NCBI GenBank assembly: GCA_903863035.1
Contig: CAIPAT010000427.1
Span: 1 to 53,510 of the forward strand
Origin: an uncultured Lentisphaeria bacterium
GTDB taxonomy: Bacteria; Verrucomicrobiota; Lentisphaeria; Victivallales; Victivallaceae
Direction of reading: 5' to 3'
DNA length: 53,510 nt
This document shows, one piece after another, positions 8,270 to 16,220 of this stretch. How positions within the stretch are numbered: position 1 is the stretch's first letter; every line of letters starts with the position of its first letter. The position numbers and the translations under genes were made by a program. The notes below the pieces were generated by a model. The model ran no database searches. It worked only from the letters and a program-made list of their open reading frames with translations, and was not told the origin of the DNA.

Positions 8270-9333
8270 AATTCCAATTGCACCGCTCCTGATTCCTGTT
8301 CCGGGAAGCCGGAAACGGTGACGCCTAGCAGACGGACTTTGCGCTGACCGGCCTGGGTTTTTTTCAGCAGACTTACGGCGGTATTCCGGATAAATTCATA
8401 TTCATCAACCAGGCCGGGAAGAGTGAGGCTGCGAGTAACTGTCTGGAAGTTTTCGTAGCGCAGCTTCAGTGTCACTGTCCTTCCCGCCAGACCTTCTTCT
8501 TTCAGCAGTGATTCCACCTCGCGGGATAAGTCTTCCAGGATTTTGATTATTTCAGAAATATCGGAAATATCAATTTGCAGCGTGGTTTCCCGACCGAGCG
8601 ATTTGCGCGGAACATCAGTTTCAACTTCCCGGTCGTCACAGCCCCGTGCGATATTGTAATAGTAGAGCCCTGCTTTGCCGAAGTGCCTGATCAGTTCCGC
8701 CTGGTCGAAATTCTTTAAGTCCAGTCCGTTATTGATGCCCAGTTCTTTCATCTTTCCGGCAGTTACTTTCCCGACGCCATAGAATTTCTCAATAGGCAAT
8801 TTTTCGATGAACTCATTGGCCTTATCAGGCGTAATCACGGTTATCCCGTCAGGCTTGTTGATGTCGGAAGCTATCTTTGCCAGAAACTTATTGAAGGAAA
8901 CTCCGGCGGAGGCGGTAAGTCCGGTCTCCATATGGATGCGTTTGCGGATTTCCTCCGCCAGCAGGGTCGCTGACCGGCAATGTTTTTTGTTTTCGGTAAC
9001 ATCGAGAAAAGCTTCGTCCACCGATAGCGGTTCGACCAGATCGGTATAATCATAAAATATCTGCTGTATCTGAACTGAAACACGGGTATATTTTTCCATG
9101 TTTACCGGCAGAAAAATTCCTTGCGGACAGAGTTTTCTCGCCTGTCCTGCCGGCATTGCCGAATGCACCCCGAATTTTCTGGCTTCGTACGAACAGGTAC
9201 TGACTACTCCGCGTTTTTCCGGGTCTCCGCCGACGATCACCGGTTTACCGCGCAGTACCGGATTGTCGCGGATTTCAATTGAAGCGAAAAACGCATCCAT
9301 ATCAATATGTATGATTTTGCGAATCTTCGTCAT
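8260..9333 (-). CDS. dinB: DNA polymerase IV (Y-family translesion polymerase)
   Basis: 357 residues, the usual length for DinB. Catalytic motifs are intact: IDMDAFFAS at residues 10-18 (metal-binding Asp11) and SVDEAFLDVT at 104-113 (Asp106, Glu107). SAGVSFNKFLAKIASD and KPDGITVI follow, then helix-hairpin-helix-like GVGKVTAGKMKELG, and a C-terminal little-finger region. It performs error-prone synthesis past lesions and normally associates with the sliding clamp. The C-terminus ends VQLEFQF, which resembles a beta-clamp-binding peptide (QLxLF type). AGGAAG lies upstream of the ATG. I see no clear LexA-type box in the short upstream region. The gene is convergent with the glycosyltransferase and downstream of a hairpin that separates it from the preceding minus-strand gene. 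Confidence 0.97.
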   Translation of the reverse strand: MTKIRKIIHIDMDAFFASIEIRDNPVLRGKPVIVGGDPEKRGVVSTCSYEARKFGVHSAMPAGQARKLCPQGIFLPVNMEKYTRVSVQIQQIFYDYTDLVEPLSVDEAFLDVTENKKHCRSATLLAEEIRKRIHMETGLTASAGVSFNKFLAKIASDINKPDGITVITPDKANEFIEKLPIEKFYGVGKVTAGKMKELGINNGLDLKNFDQAELIRHFGKAGLYYYNIARGCDDREVETDVPRKSLGRETTLQIDISDISEIIKILEDLSREVESLLKEEGLAGRTVTLKLRYENFQTVTRSLTLPGLVDEYEFIRNTAVSLLKKTQAGQRKVRLLGVTVSGFPEQESGAVQLEFQF

Positions 9334-9359
9334 TTTTTAACAGCTTCCTGGTATAAAAT

Positions 9360-9388
9360 AATCAAGGCCGGGTAAGCCGGCCTTGATT
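9360..9388 (-). terminator. Rho-independent terminator after the Gly-rich secreted protein gene
   Basis: A perfect 12-bp stem (9360-9371 with 9377-9388) and 5-base loop. Read on the minus strand it is GC-rich in the centre and followed by ATTTTAT. It lies 20 bases after the stop of the minus-strand gene ending at 9408 and just before dinB, so it probably ends that transcript. The dinB promoter would then have to lie in or just after this hairpin. Confidence 0.8.
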
Positions 9389-9407
9389 GAATATAAGATG
9401 ATTGAAA

Positions 9408-10646
9408 TTACCGGCGTCCGCCTCCACCCATGCCGCCGCCAGCTCTGCCGCCGCCCATGCCGCCGCCGGAATAGGCCTGATGAAAATTACCGACCCTGTT
9501 TACTGATTGTCCGTAATTTCTCTGTCCGCTTCCAGCATTCGGAATGGAGCCGGGCCGTGATTCATGCCGGTTCAGCGATTGCTCATAAGCCTTGGCGCGA
9601 TTGTCAAAATTGCTGGTGTTTACGTTGGCATTGTTGTAGACTGGCTTCGGAACGGGGTGCGGTCCCGGTCCTGGTTTCGGATGCGGGTGCGGGCGATTAT
9701 GATTACGCCAGTACCAGTCCACCGGACAATAGGAGCCGACATAATAAGTATAGCCATAGCCGTCGTCCGGAGTATAGTTGAAATTATTATCAGCAGGCAT
9801 TGGTTGGTCCTGCTGGCTGCTGTCTGCGCCAGTGCTGGATGAGTCTGTAGAGGACGAGGCGTTGGATGAAGTATTGGAATAATCGTTGGAAGCAGCGACA
9901 TTACTGTCCTGATCCGGCGCGGGAACATCCTGTGGCGGAGTGTTGTTCTGATTATTCATTGAGGCCGCATACTCTCCGTATATATTCAGGTATTTATTGA
10001 TAATATCCACCGAACGGTTAACGCTTTCGGTGAAAACCGGAACGCCGTTGACGCCCTGATAGGTGGCCTGGGCTCCTGTCGGATAAATATAGCCGGTCCA
10101 GACGTTATCCGGCGGCAGATTTACGCCGTCCAGCAAGACTCTTTTACTTTTAATCGGCTTGCCGGTGGTGACTTCCTGGATTTCCACCACGCATCCCTGC
10201 CGGATTGGACCGACTGATTTGACTTTCACTGTCCGGCGCAAGGCAAATACCGCATACCGCAAATCTGCCGGGTTTATGTTGATATCGGCGCCGGCAAGTT
10301 TCTGTTTGACTTCCGTTTTGATTGTTTCCAGGCGGGATTTTTCGATACCGGCGACGTCTTCCATCTCCGAAGATGAATATTGATTGACTTTTGTATCAAA
10401 CTGCTGGCTTGCTACTGGTTTATATCCGAATCGTTTCTGGATATCTGCCGGAAGGTTGGTGAACGCAAGTCCGCGCAGAATATAATTGCCGTTAGCATCC
10501 GTATAGCCGATATCAATTCCGGAAGGGTTTACTCCCTCAATGGAAATGTTCTTATAAACAGTGCCGTCGACGGTTTGAATATCTTCAGCGAAAATCAAAC
10601 ATGGAAACAACATGAGGCCGGTAAGCAAGAACAGCAGTTTTTTCAT
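9408..10646 (-). CDS. Secreted hypothetical protein with Ser/Asn-rich middle and Gly-rich tail
   Basis: 412 residues. Residues 1-20 are a signal peptide (MKKLLFLLTGLMLFPCLIFA, cleavage near ALFAED-type site). The next 45 residues, DGTVYKNISIEGVNPSGIDI then LAFTNLPADIQKRFGYKP, match a short motif I associate with secreted Verrucomicrobia/Lentisphaerae hypotheticals ('DGxxYxNVxVxxVxPxGI...FxxLPxxxxxxYGY'). A globular middle is followed by a low-complexity Asn/Ser/Asp/Gln stretch (about 225-275), a His-Pro-rich segment (NRPHPHPKPGPGP) and a tail made almost only of Gly, Met and Arg. No enzyme signature is seen. A good Shine-Dalgarno (CGGAGCGGAAAG) precedes the start and a strong terminator follows, so it is probably monocistronic. 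Confidence 0.7.
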   Translation of the reverse strand: MKKLLFLLTGLMLFPCLIFAEDIQTVDGTVYKNISIEGVNPSGIDIGYTDANGNYILRGLAFTNLPADIQKRFGYKPVASQQFDTKVNQYSSSEMEDVAGIEKSRLETIKTEVKQKLAGADININPADLRYAVFALRRTVKVKSVGPIRQGCVVEIQEVTTGKPIKSKRVLLDGVNLPPDNVWTGYIYPTGAQATYQGVNGVPVFTESVNRSVDIINKYLNIYGEYAASMNNQNNTPPQDVPAPDQDSNVAASNDYSNTSSNASSSTDSSSTGADSSQQDQPMPADNNFNYTPDDGYGYTYYVGSYCPVDWYWRNHNRPHPHPKPGPGPHPVPKPVYNNANVNTSNFDNRAKAYEQSLNRHESRPGSIPNAGSGQRNYGQSVNRVGNFHQAYSGGGMGGGRAGGGMGGGGRR

Positions 10647-10759
10647 CTTTCCGCTCCGTCTTTAAGGATTATCCACGGGTCTTTCTTCGATGCTTTATAT
10701 ACTATGTAACCGGAAATTCAATTAGTCAACAAAAAAATTGAACGGCAGTATTATTAATC

Positions 10760-10775
10760 TGAGCAAGTCAGCTCA
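10760..10775 (-). terminator. Possible weak terminator after the phosphoglycosyl transferase gene
   Basis: A 5-bp stem (TGAGC/GCTCA) with a 6-base loop directly follows the stop codon at 10777. On the minus strand AT-rich sequence comes next, but there is no clean T run. The stem is short, so this is only a candidate. Confidence 0.3.
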
Positions 10776-10776
10776 A

Positions 10777-11934
10777 TTATTCCTGCTTATGTTCAGTTTC
10801 CGGTTTCTCGGCGGCAGATTGTTCTTGTTCAGTTGCTTTGCCGTGGTCCTGGGATACGGCATACTGGATCAGGCTCATGAACAGCAGCATCAGCAGCGCC
10901 TGGGCGAGGATTACCATGTCGATTTTGAAATCACCCCAAAGTAGCGGCAGAACGCTCAAACCGATAATCAAGGCCATCAAATGTACCATCTGCACAGCGC
11001 GCTTCCGGCTCATGCCCATTTTGACGAAACGGTGCGACAGATGATTGTGGTCGCCGATGTATATTGGCTTGTGGTGATAAAGCCGGATTAAGACTACGGA
11101 AAAAGCGTCGAACAGCGGTATTGCCAGGATGAACAGCGGAATCAGGATTGGAAAACGGGTAAGCGAGTAATCCCGTGAAAAGTAAGTGACGCTGGCGCTC
11201 ATTACCGCCAGCAGGTAACCAAGCAGATGGCTGCCTGAGTCGCCCATGAAGATGGTTGCCGGAGTGTGGTTGAAGAACCAGAATCCGACACAGACGCCGC
11301 AGGTCAGCGCCCCGAATACGGCAATAAAGAATTGTCCGTTGATGGCGGCAACAGCGGTGAAAAGCGCCATGGCGATTGTAACAGTTCCCACCGCCAGCCC
11401 GTCCATGTTGTCAAAGAAATTGATGGCATTGATCAGCAGCATGATCCAGAACACCGAGATGCACCAGATAATGACCGGGTTATTGAAGAATACACTTATT
11501 TTGATGTCGCCAAAAGAAACAGCGATGGCGGCAATCAGAAACTGCCCGAGGAATTTGGTGCCGGCCTTGAGCGCCAATTTGTCATCAAGCAAACCCAGTC
11601 CTGTGGCGAGAAATGCGCCGAGGCATATAAAAAATACTCTGCCTCCGACATAGTTTACTCCTGGGATGTTATTGGACAGGTCTTTGGAGATGACGCCGGA
11701 ATTGAAAGCGTTGACCGCGACATAGCCCAGGATGATCGCGAGTATCCATGCTGAAAACATTGCGGCGCCGCCCATCAGCGGAGTAGCTCTGGCATGTTTT
11801 TTATGATCCTCGCATTTCGGACGGTCCATGAAATCCGTTTTTTCAGCTATTTTCTGGAAAAGCGGAGTAAAGCCCAGCGACAGTACCGCCCCAAGGAGGA
11901 ATACAAACAAGTAAAGGTGCTGCCATAAAATCAT
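10777..11934 (-). CDS. Undecaprenyl-phosphate sugar-1-phosphate transferase, WecA/TagO type
   Basis: 385 residues with about ten hydrophobic segments. Family motifs are all present: DD at residues 117-118 (metal site), NAINFFDNMDGLAVG at 169-183, MGDSGSHLLGYLL at 231-243, and the cytoplasmic loop IGDHNHLSHR at 293-302. The family transfers a HexNAc-1-phosphate (often GlcNAc-1-P) from UDP-sugar to undecaprenyl phosphate at the inner membrane, starting O-antigen, enterobacterial common antigen, teichoic acid or exopolysaccharide synthesis. MraY is less likely because of the WecA-type His motif. AAGGAA lies 8 bases upstream of the start. The last 25 residues are charged and Gln/Glu-rich and probably cytoplasmic. 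It is divergent from the radical SAM gene. Confidence 0.9.
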   Translation of the reverse strand: MILWQHLYLFVFLLGAVLSLGFTPLFQKIAEKTDFMDRPKCEDHKKHARATPLMGGAAMFSAWILAIILGYVAVNAFNSGVISKDLSNNIPGVNYVGGRVFFICLGAFLATGLGLLDDKLALKAGTKFLGQFLIAAIAVSFGDIKISVFFNNPVIIWCISVFWIMLLINAINFFDNMDGLAVGTVTIAMALFTAVAAINGQFFIAVFGALTCGVCVGFWFFNHTPATIFMGDSGSHLLGYLLAVMSASVTYFSRDYSLTRFPILIPLFILAIPLFDAFSVVLIRLYHHKPIYIGDHNHLSHRFVKMGMSRKRAVQMVHLMALIIGLSVLPLLWGDFKIDMVILAQALLMLLFMSLIQYAVSQDHGKATEQEQSAAEKPETEHKQE

Positions 11935-12058
11935 TTAGATTCCTTCGTATTTGTTTTGACTTGCACATTGAAAAATGCGAAAGTTTCATTATTCTTAAGT
12001 TCATTAGTATTTTTACTATAGCAGACATTATTTAATTTAAAAATAGAAGATTATAATT

Positions 12059-13006
12059 ATGAGATCACAATATGTATTTGGCCCGGTTGCTTCCAGACGG
12101 CTTGGGATATCGCTGGGCATTGATCTGGTGCCGTCCAAAACCTGTTCACTGAACTGCGTTTATTGCGAAGCCGGTGAAACCGATGCGCTGCTGCTGGAAC
12201 GCAAGGAATATGTTCCCATTGATGATGTTCTGGCTCAACTTGAAAAAGTGCTGGAATCAAATATCAAAATTGACTATCTAACTTTTTCCGGGGCAGGGGA
12301 GCCGACGCTCAACTCCGGGATTGGCCGGGTCGTTGATTTTATCAAGGGCCGCTATCCTCAATATCCGGTCTGTCTGCTGACTAACGGCACATTGCTCGGT
12401 GATCCGCAATTGCAGAAGGAGATTGAAAAGGTCGATCTGGTGATTCCTTCGCTGGATGCTTCATCACAGGAGGAGTTTGAAAAGATCAACCGCCCTGTTC
12501 GAGGCTTGGATTTCGATTCATTATGCCGGGGATTGTTTGAATACGGTAAAAAGCGCACTTCGAAAGTATGGCTGGAACTGTTTATCGTTCCTGACGTAAA
12601 TGATTCGGACGAGTCTATCGCCAGATTCGCCGGGATCGTCAAAGCTATTAATCCGGATAAAGTTCAATTGAATACGCTGGACCGTCCCGGATGCGTTGAC
12701 TGGATAAAACCTTCGTCGCGTGAAAATACCCTGCGGTTTGTCCGGGCGCTGGAACCGTTTGTGCCGGTAGAGGCCGTCGGGCCTTTCCGGTACAAGAGCG
12801 CTGCATTGCGGTCGGATATCAGACTTGAAGAATTTGATCAGCAGATACTAGACCTGGTGGGGCGCCGTCCCTGTACCATTGACGACTTGCGGGTGGCTCT
12901 GGGCGCCGATGAAAAGACGGTCAAAACTCATCTTGATATTCTGCTGCGCTCCGGCAGGGTTCAATCCGAGCGGCAGCCCCGTGGCGATTTCTTCAGTCTT
13001 GCCTGA
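12059..13006 (+). CDS. Radical SAM protein of the COG0731 type with C-terminal winged helix
   Basis: 315 residues. The 4Fe-4S cluster motif CxxxCxxC is Cys29, Cys33 and Cys36 (KTCSLNCVYC). The N-terminus YVFGPVASRRLGISLGID is characteristic of the COG0731 Fe-S oxidoreductases, which lack a settled function. FSGAGEPTLN at about residue 80 is the GGE-like SAM-binding strand. The last 70 residues (from about 250, FDQQILDLVGRRPCTIDDL...) look like a winged helix-turn-helix, so a regulatory or nucleic-acid-linked role is possible. The ribosome binding site is weak (AGAAG). It is divergent from the phosphoglycosyl transferase gene across 124 bases. Confidence 0.85.
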   Translation: MRSQYVFGPVASRRLGISLGIDLVPSKTCSLNCVYCEAGETDALLLERKEYVPIDDVLAQLEKVLESNIKIDYLTFSGAGEPTLNSGIGRVVDFIKGRYPQYPVCLLTNGTLLGDPQLQKEIEKVDLVIPSLDASSQEEFEKINRPVRGLDFDSLCRGLFEYGKKRTSKVWLELFIVPDVNDSDESIARFAGIVKAINPDKVQLNTLDRPGCVDWIKPSSRENTLRFVRALEPFVPVEAVGPFRYKSAALRSDIRLEEFDQQILDLVGRRPCTIDDLRVALGADEKTVKTHLDILLRSGRVQSERQPRGDFFSLA

Positions 13007-13105
13007 AAATGCGATACCATGGACACCACGGATGCAGCATGAGCCGGGCAACCGCCCTCACTCCGTGGCTTTAGAGAGTGTTTGAGCATTTATGAAATCA
13101 TTTTA

Positions 13106-14494
13106 TTATGTTTCCCGTCTATTTTTCAATAGCCGCTGACGCTCCTTTCTCGACATCCTGGAGAACCGCCGGGCAGCGGCTTTGTCGGACTGGGAAGTCA
13201 CCGGCGACTCCGACACTTTGGATAGTGCTTGAGCGGAACTGATTTCACCTGCGTCAGCAGAATCAACCGGGCCGCCGTCCGACTCCGACACTTTGGATAG
13301 TGCTTGAGCATATACCATAGCAATATTCTGGACATCCGTTCTGCATTTCCCTATTCCCAACTTTTCACTTTTCTCGCTTTTCTCGCTTTCCACTTTTCTC
13401 GCTCTTTCCGACTCCGACACTTTGGATAGTGCTTGAGTATATACCATAGCAACATTCTGGACATCCGTTCTGCATTTCCCTATTCCCAACTTTTCACTTT
13501 TCTCGCTTTTCTTGCTTTCCACTTTTCTCGCTCTTGCCGACTCCGACACTTTGGATAGTCCTTGAGCGGAACTGCTTTCATCTGCGTCAGCAGAATCAAC
13601 CGGACAGCCGTCAGACTCCGACACTTTGGATAGTGCTTGAGCATTTACCATAGCAACATTCCGGACATCCGTTCTGCATTTCCCGATTCCCAACTTTTCA
13701 CTTTTCTCGCTTTTCTCGCTTTCCACTTTTCTCGCTCTTTCCGACTCCTTACTTCTGACTTCTCTATTGGCGACTCCCGTAAGCCAATAGCGGATCGCTT
13801 TCAGATTGGGCGGAAGCTGGCGTTCGGTGGATTTGCGGAAATCGCCGTCGCGGTAAGTCTCGGTGATTACGGTACACTTGCCCAGTGCGATTGCCAGCAA
13901 CTGGCACCGCAATCTGCCGTAACATTCCCGCCTGCCGCGTTCCAGCGCGGCGGCGAATTCCGGGAACTGCCTTTTATAATTATAGAATGATGCCGGGGAA
14001 ATCCCCAGTCTTCGGGCGATTTGTAAATCCGTGTCGCCATTGCCTGCATGGATTTCGGCTTCTGCCGGAAAATCCGCATCGAACTTCGCGTTTGCCGCAA
14101 TGTTCATATTTACAGATGCCGAATTTTGTACATCGGCAATTTTCTCCCCGGCATCGGCGTGTTGCCTGTTCCGTTCCAGCCAGCGGATGACGGCATTCAC
14201 ATCCGGAGCGCGCCGGCGGATGGTCCTGGTTTCGTGTCCGCTGTCCCCTTGTTTGACGGTGGTGACAGAACAGTTGCCCGTCGCCAGGTCCATCAGGCTG
14301 TAGTCCGCCATGTCCGCAACCGCCAGCCGTCCGTCCTCGACGGCTTCGGCAAACGCCGGGAACTGCCGCAGATAGACGTAAAACGAGTCACTGGAGATGC
14401 CCAGCCGCGCCGCAATCTCGATGTTCTTCATGCCTTTCGCCGCGTATTCCCCGGCGCGTTCCGGAAAACTCTCGTCATACTTCAGTTTACTCAT
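13106..14494 (-). CDS. Repeat-rich protein with two HTH-like (terminase-small-subunit-like) domains, function unknown
   Basis: 462 residues. Two related N-terminal domains (about residues 4-110 and 133-240) each contain a phage-terminase-small-subunit or transposase-like helix-turn-helix (IAARLGISSDSFYVYLRQFP and IARRLGISPASFYNYKRQFP) followed by TGNCSVTT/LGKCTVIT and AVIRWLERN/KAIRYWLTG. This suggests tandem domain duplication. The C-terminal half is composed of in-frame repeats in the order A-B-A-A-B. A is about 43 residues (starting ERARKVESEKSEKSEKLGIG) and B about 25 residues (starting DGGPVDSADAGE), each ending ALSKVSES. The tail is basic (RRFSRMSRKERQRLLKNRR). DNA binding is inferred from the HTH and basic tail. 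It is not surrounded by phage genes. I do not recognise a named family. Confidence 0.6.
   Translation of the reverse strand: MSKLKYDESFPERAGEYAAKGMKNIEIAARLGISSDSFYVYLRQFPAFAEAVEDGRLAVADMADYSLMDLATGNCSVTTVKQGDSGHETRTIRRRAPDVNAVIRWLERNRQHADAGEKIADVQNSASVNMNIAANAKFDADFPAEAEIHAGNGDTDLQIARRLGISPASFYNYKRQFPEFAAALERGRRECYGRLRCQLLAIALGKCTVITETYRDGDFRKSTERQLPPNLKAIRYWLTGVANREVRSKESERARKVESEKSEKSEKLGIGKCRTDVRNVAMVNAQALSKVSESDGCPVDSADADESSSAQGLSKVSESARARKVESKKSEKSEKLGIGKCRTDVQNVAMVYTQALSKVSESERARKVESEKSEKSEKLGIGKCRTDVQNIAMVYAQALSKVSESDGGPVDSADAGEISSAQALSKVSESPVTSQSDKAAARRFSRMSRKERQRLLKNRRET
13205..13745 (-). repeat. In-frame tandem repeats inside the HTH-protein gene (129-bp and 75-bp units)
   Basis: A 30-base motif CGACTCCGACACTTTGGATA... 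recurs at 13205, 13280, 13409, 13538 and 13613, with spacings of exactly 75, 129, 129 and 75 bases. All are multiples of 3, so the frame is kept. The 129-bp units also contain short runs of TTTTCTCGC and CTTTCCACTTTTCTCGC. At 13745-13770 a string like CTCCTTACTTCTGACTTCTC matches the dispersed GTCAGAAGTCAGA repeats seen in the intergenic regions near 29.4 and 30.2 kb. Confidence 0.85.
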
Positions 14495-14780
14495 GATGTT
14501 ATCTCCATTTTTAAATTTTACCTGTGCGTCGTGTATCTACATATAGTAAATTTGTCAACGAAAATGGCACAGATGAGTTCAAATAACGCGAAAAAAGCAG
14601 TTTTTAAATTGGTATTGGAAACCGGATTGCCTTCAGGTTGCTGACGGCAGGAAGCAGGAAGAAACCACGCCGGGAGTGCCGGTCGCCTGACCGTCTATAA
14701 TAAAATCGTTCGCAAAAACAGTCCAAAGCCGACGAGCCGCCGGCATCACCGGAGAATGCAACAAGTCTGATATTGAGCAG
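14495..14780. other. Intergenic region with remnants of dispersed palindromic repeat
   Basis: No supported gene. At about 14671-14695 the sequence CCGGGAGTGCCGGTCGCCTGACC resembles the CCCGGGAGCGCCGGTCGTCAGACC block found twice near 53.2 and 53.35 kb, so a degenerate copy of that repeat lies here. The remaining sequence shows no motif I can name. Confidence 0.5.
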
Positions 14781-14876
14781 ATGTGTTTTGCCGGTTAGGC
14801 TTCTGTGTTTTTCACTTGGAAATTCCGTGCTGGATATTGAATATTCAAACCAGCGGATATTGCTGCAATATCGAGG
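14781..14876 (+). repeat. Left copy of a ~96-bp direct repeat flanking the GntR-to-FAD gene cassette
   Basis: Positions 14781-14840 match 21431-21490 at 56 of 60 bases. The following 30-odd bases (CGGATATTGCTGCAATATCGAGG) also match with a small gap. The repeat contains TTCCGTGCTGGATATTG, which is the complement-strand form of the tandem unit at the right end of the window, and the small palindrome GATATTG-CTG-CAATATC. Confidence 0.85.
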
Positions 14877-14963
14877 GCAGTGCATGATAGCGCTGCAATC
14901 TTATGTCTGCCACAGGCTGATTGGAGTGCCGGCGGCTTAATGTCTGAGGCCAATATCCGCTGG
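14850..14963. repeat. 13-bp inverted repeat pair within the spacer before the GntR gene
   Basis: CCAGCGGATATTG at 14850-14862 is matched by its exact reverse complement at 14951-14963, with 88 bases between. The arms lie partly in the left direct-repeat copy. The spacer holds further short self-complementary strings around GCAGTGCATGATAGCGCTGC. It may fold as a long stem-loop in DNA or RNA. Its role is unknown. Confidence 0.6.
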
Positions 14964-15034
14964 AGCAGTATTCCACCCAATTATATTTTCATTATTTTTG
15001 GCTGAGAATGGTTGTTTTATTTAATATCGTGGTA

Positions 15035-15046
15035 TATACTAGTATA
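15035..15046. promoter_or_regulatory. Perfect 12-bp palindrome, candidate GntR operator
   Basis: TATACTAGTATA is perfectly self-complementary and sits 34 bases before the chosen start of the GntR-family regulator gene. Palindromes of this size next to a GntR gene are often autoregulatory operators. That function is an inference. A good -35/-10 pair could not be fixed with confidence around it. Confidence 0.5.
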
Positions 15047-15079
15047 GTAATATACAGAAGCATACCAAGGGTGTTGCAG

Positions 15080-16198
15080 ATGGACAAGTTTGATATTGAG
15101 AAGTTTACTCATAAATTAAGGCTTACTGGCGGCAGTGATTATTTATCACGAATGCCTTTATATGAATGTATTCGCCGTACTCTCCAGGCGATGATTGTCA
15201 GCGGGGAAATTCCCGATGGCTGCCAGTTGCCTTCTGATAAAATTTTTGCGAAGGCTTTAGGGATTAATCATATAACTCTTGGTAAGGCGCTTAATGAAAT
15301 CCGCAATTGCGGTTTGCTTATTCGCAACCGCTCCGCGGGGACGATTGTTCATTCACTCAGTCAGGCAGATATTAGTATTTCCGGAACCAAAGAAAAATTA
15401 GTATCGGTAATTTTTGATGATGTAACTTCTGGGACATTCCAGTCAGAACTTTTTGTTGCGGTTCATAATGCACTGGTGGCAAACAACCTGGAAATGCTGT
15501 TCTCAAGTTCTGCCGGACACGCTGACGCTCAGTTTGCTGCAATTCGCTCTATATTGCTCAAGGCTAATTGTTGCGGCTGTATTGTATGGTCAATCATGAA
15601 TGATGCCCAAGTTAAAGAATTGATGCAAATTAAGCCAAAGAATTTTCCTTTAATTATCCTCGGCAGAATTCATGACGGCATTGCTCACGATAGCGTGTGT
15701 TATGACCTTTTCGATGCTGCAAACAAGGCAGGCATCTACTATATTAATCGGGGGTATTCGAAATTAACCTTTGTTGCTCCCTGTAATAAAAAGGAATTTG
15801 TGAAGGAGCGAATTGCCGGATTACGTTCGGTGTTGCGCGATCCCAAAGATCTGGAACTTATTTATTATGACGAAAACGATATACTTTCCTTAGATAAATA
15901 TGAAAGAATTCCACTTATTGCGGTTAATTTAAAGACACTGAATTGGCTATATCAAATGCGACAGAGCTCAAAACAAACAATTAAGCATTTAATTCCAATT
16001 ACTGCATTTTGTACCCGTAATGATTTGCTGCCGCCATTACCTGTTTTAAAGGTAATTTTTTCTTCCGAAGAGCTGGGCTGCAAGTCCGTTGAATTACTAG
16101 TTGAACGGCTGCATGGCAGCCAGAGTAATTACCAGAAACTCCTGATTAAAGGCGTAATTCATGAACCGGCAGTATCTACTGAGCTTGTTTCTCAATAA
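15080..16198 (+). CDS. GntR-family regulator with LacI-type sugar-sensing domain
   Basis: 372 residues from ATG15080. AAGGG lies eight bases upstream, while an earlier in-frame ATG at 15008 would place the palindromic operator inside the coding sequence, so 15080 is preferred. Residues about 18-75 form the GntR winged helix (PLYECIRRTLQAMIVSGEIP, LPSDKIFAKALGINHITLGK). The rest resembles a LacI/periplasmic-binding-protein fold: VSVIFDDVTSGTFQSELFVAV, then NCCGCIVWSIMN, then PLIILGRI. This combination (GntR HTH plus peripla_BP_3-like sensor) is common in regulators of carbohydrate loci in Lentisphaerae and Planctomycetes. It is probably the local regulator of the four following same-strand genes, starting 22 bp downstream. 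Confidence 0.85.
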   Translation: MDKFDIEKFTHKLRLTGGSDYLSRMPLYECIRRTLQAMIVSGEIPDGCQLPSDKIFAKALGINHITLGKALNEIRNCGLLIRNRSAGTIVHSLSQADISISGTKEKLVSVIFDDVTSGTFQSELFVAVHNALVANNLEMLFSSSAGHADAQFAAIRSILLKANCCGCIVWSIMNDAQVKELMQIKPKNFPLIILGRIHDGIAHDSVCYDLFDAANKAGIYYINRGYSKLTFVAPCNKKEFVKERIAGLRSVLRDPKDLELIYYDENDILSLDKYERIPLIAVNLKTLNWLYQMRQSSKQTIKHLIPITAFCTRNDLLPPLPVLKVIFSSEELGCKSVELLVERLHGSQSNYQKLLIKGVIHEPAVSTELVSQ

Positions 16199-16220
16199 CC
16201 AGAACGAAGGATAAGAATAG

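Noticed and set aside
13026-13068. Possible terminator after the radical SAM gene (CCACGGA/TCCGTGG, 7 bp)
   Set aside because: The loop is 29 bases and no T run follows, so it was not kept as a terminator.
13205-13642. CRISPR-like regular repeats of about 30 bases
   Set aside because: Spacings alternate 75/129 and the intervening sequence is itself repeated, with no unique spacers. The whole lies in-frame inside one coding sequence, and no cas genes are present.
15008-15079. 24-residue extension of the GntR regulator from an ATG at 15008
   Set aside because: It would read through the TATACTAGTATA palindrome as coding sequence, and the upstream region lacks a Shine-Dalgarno at proper distance. 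ATG15080 has AAGGG at good spacing.
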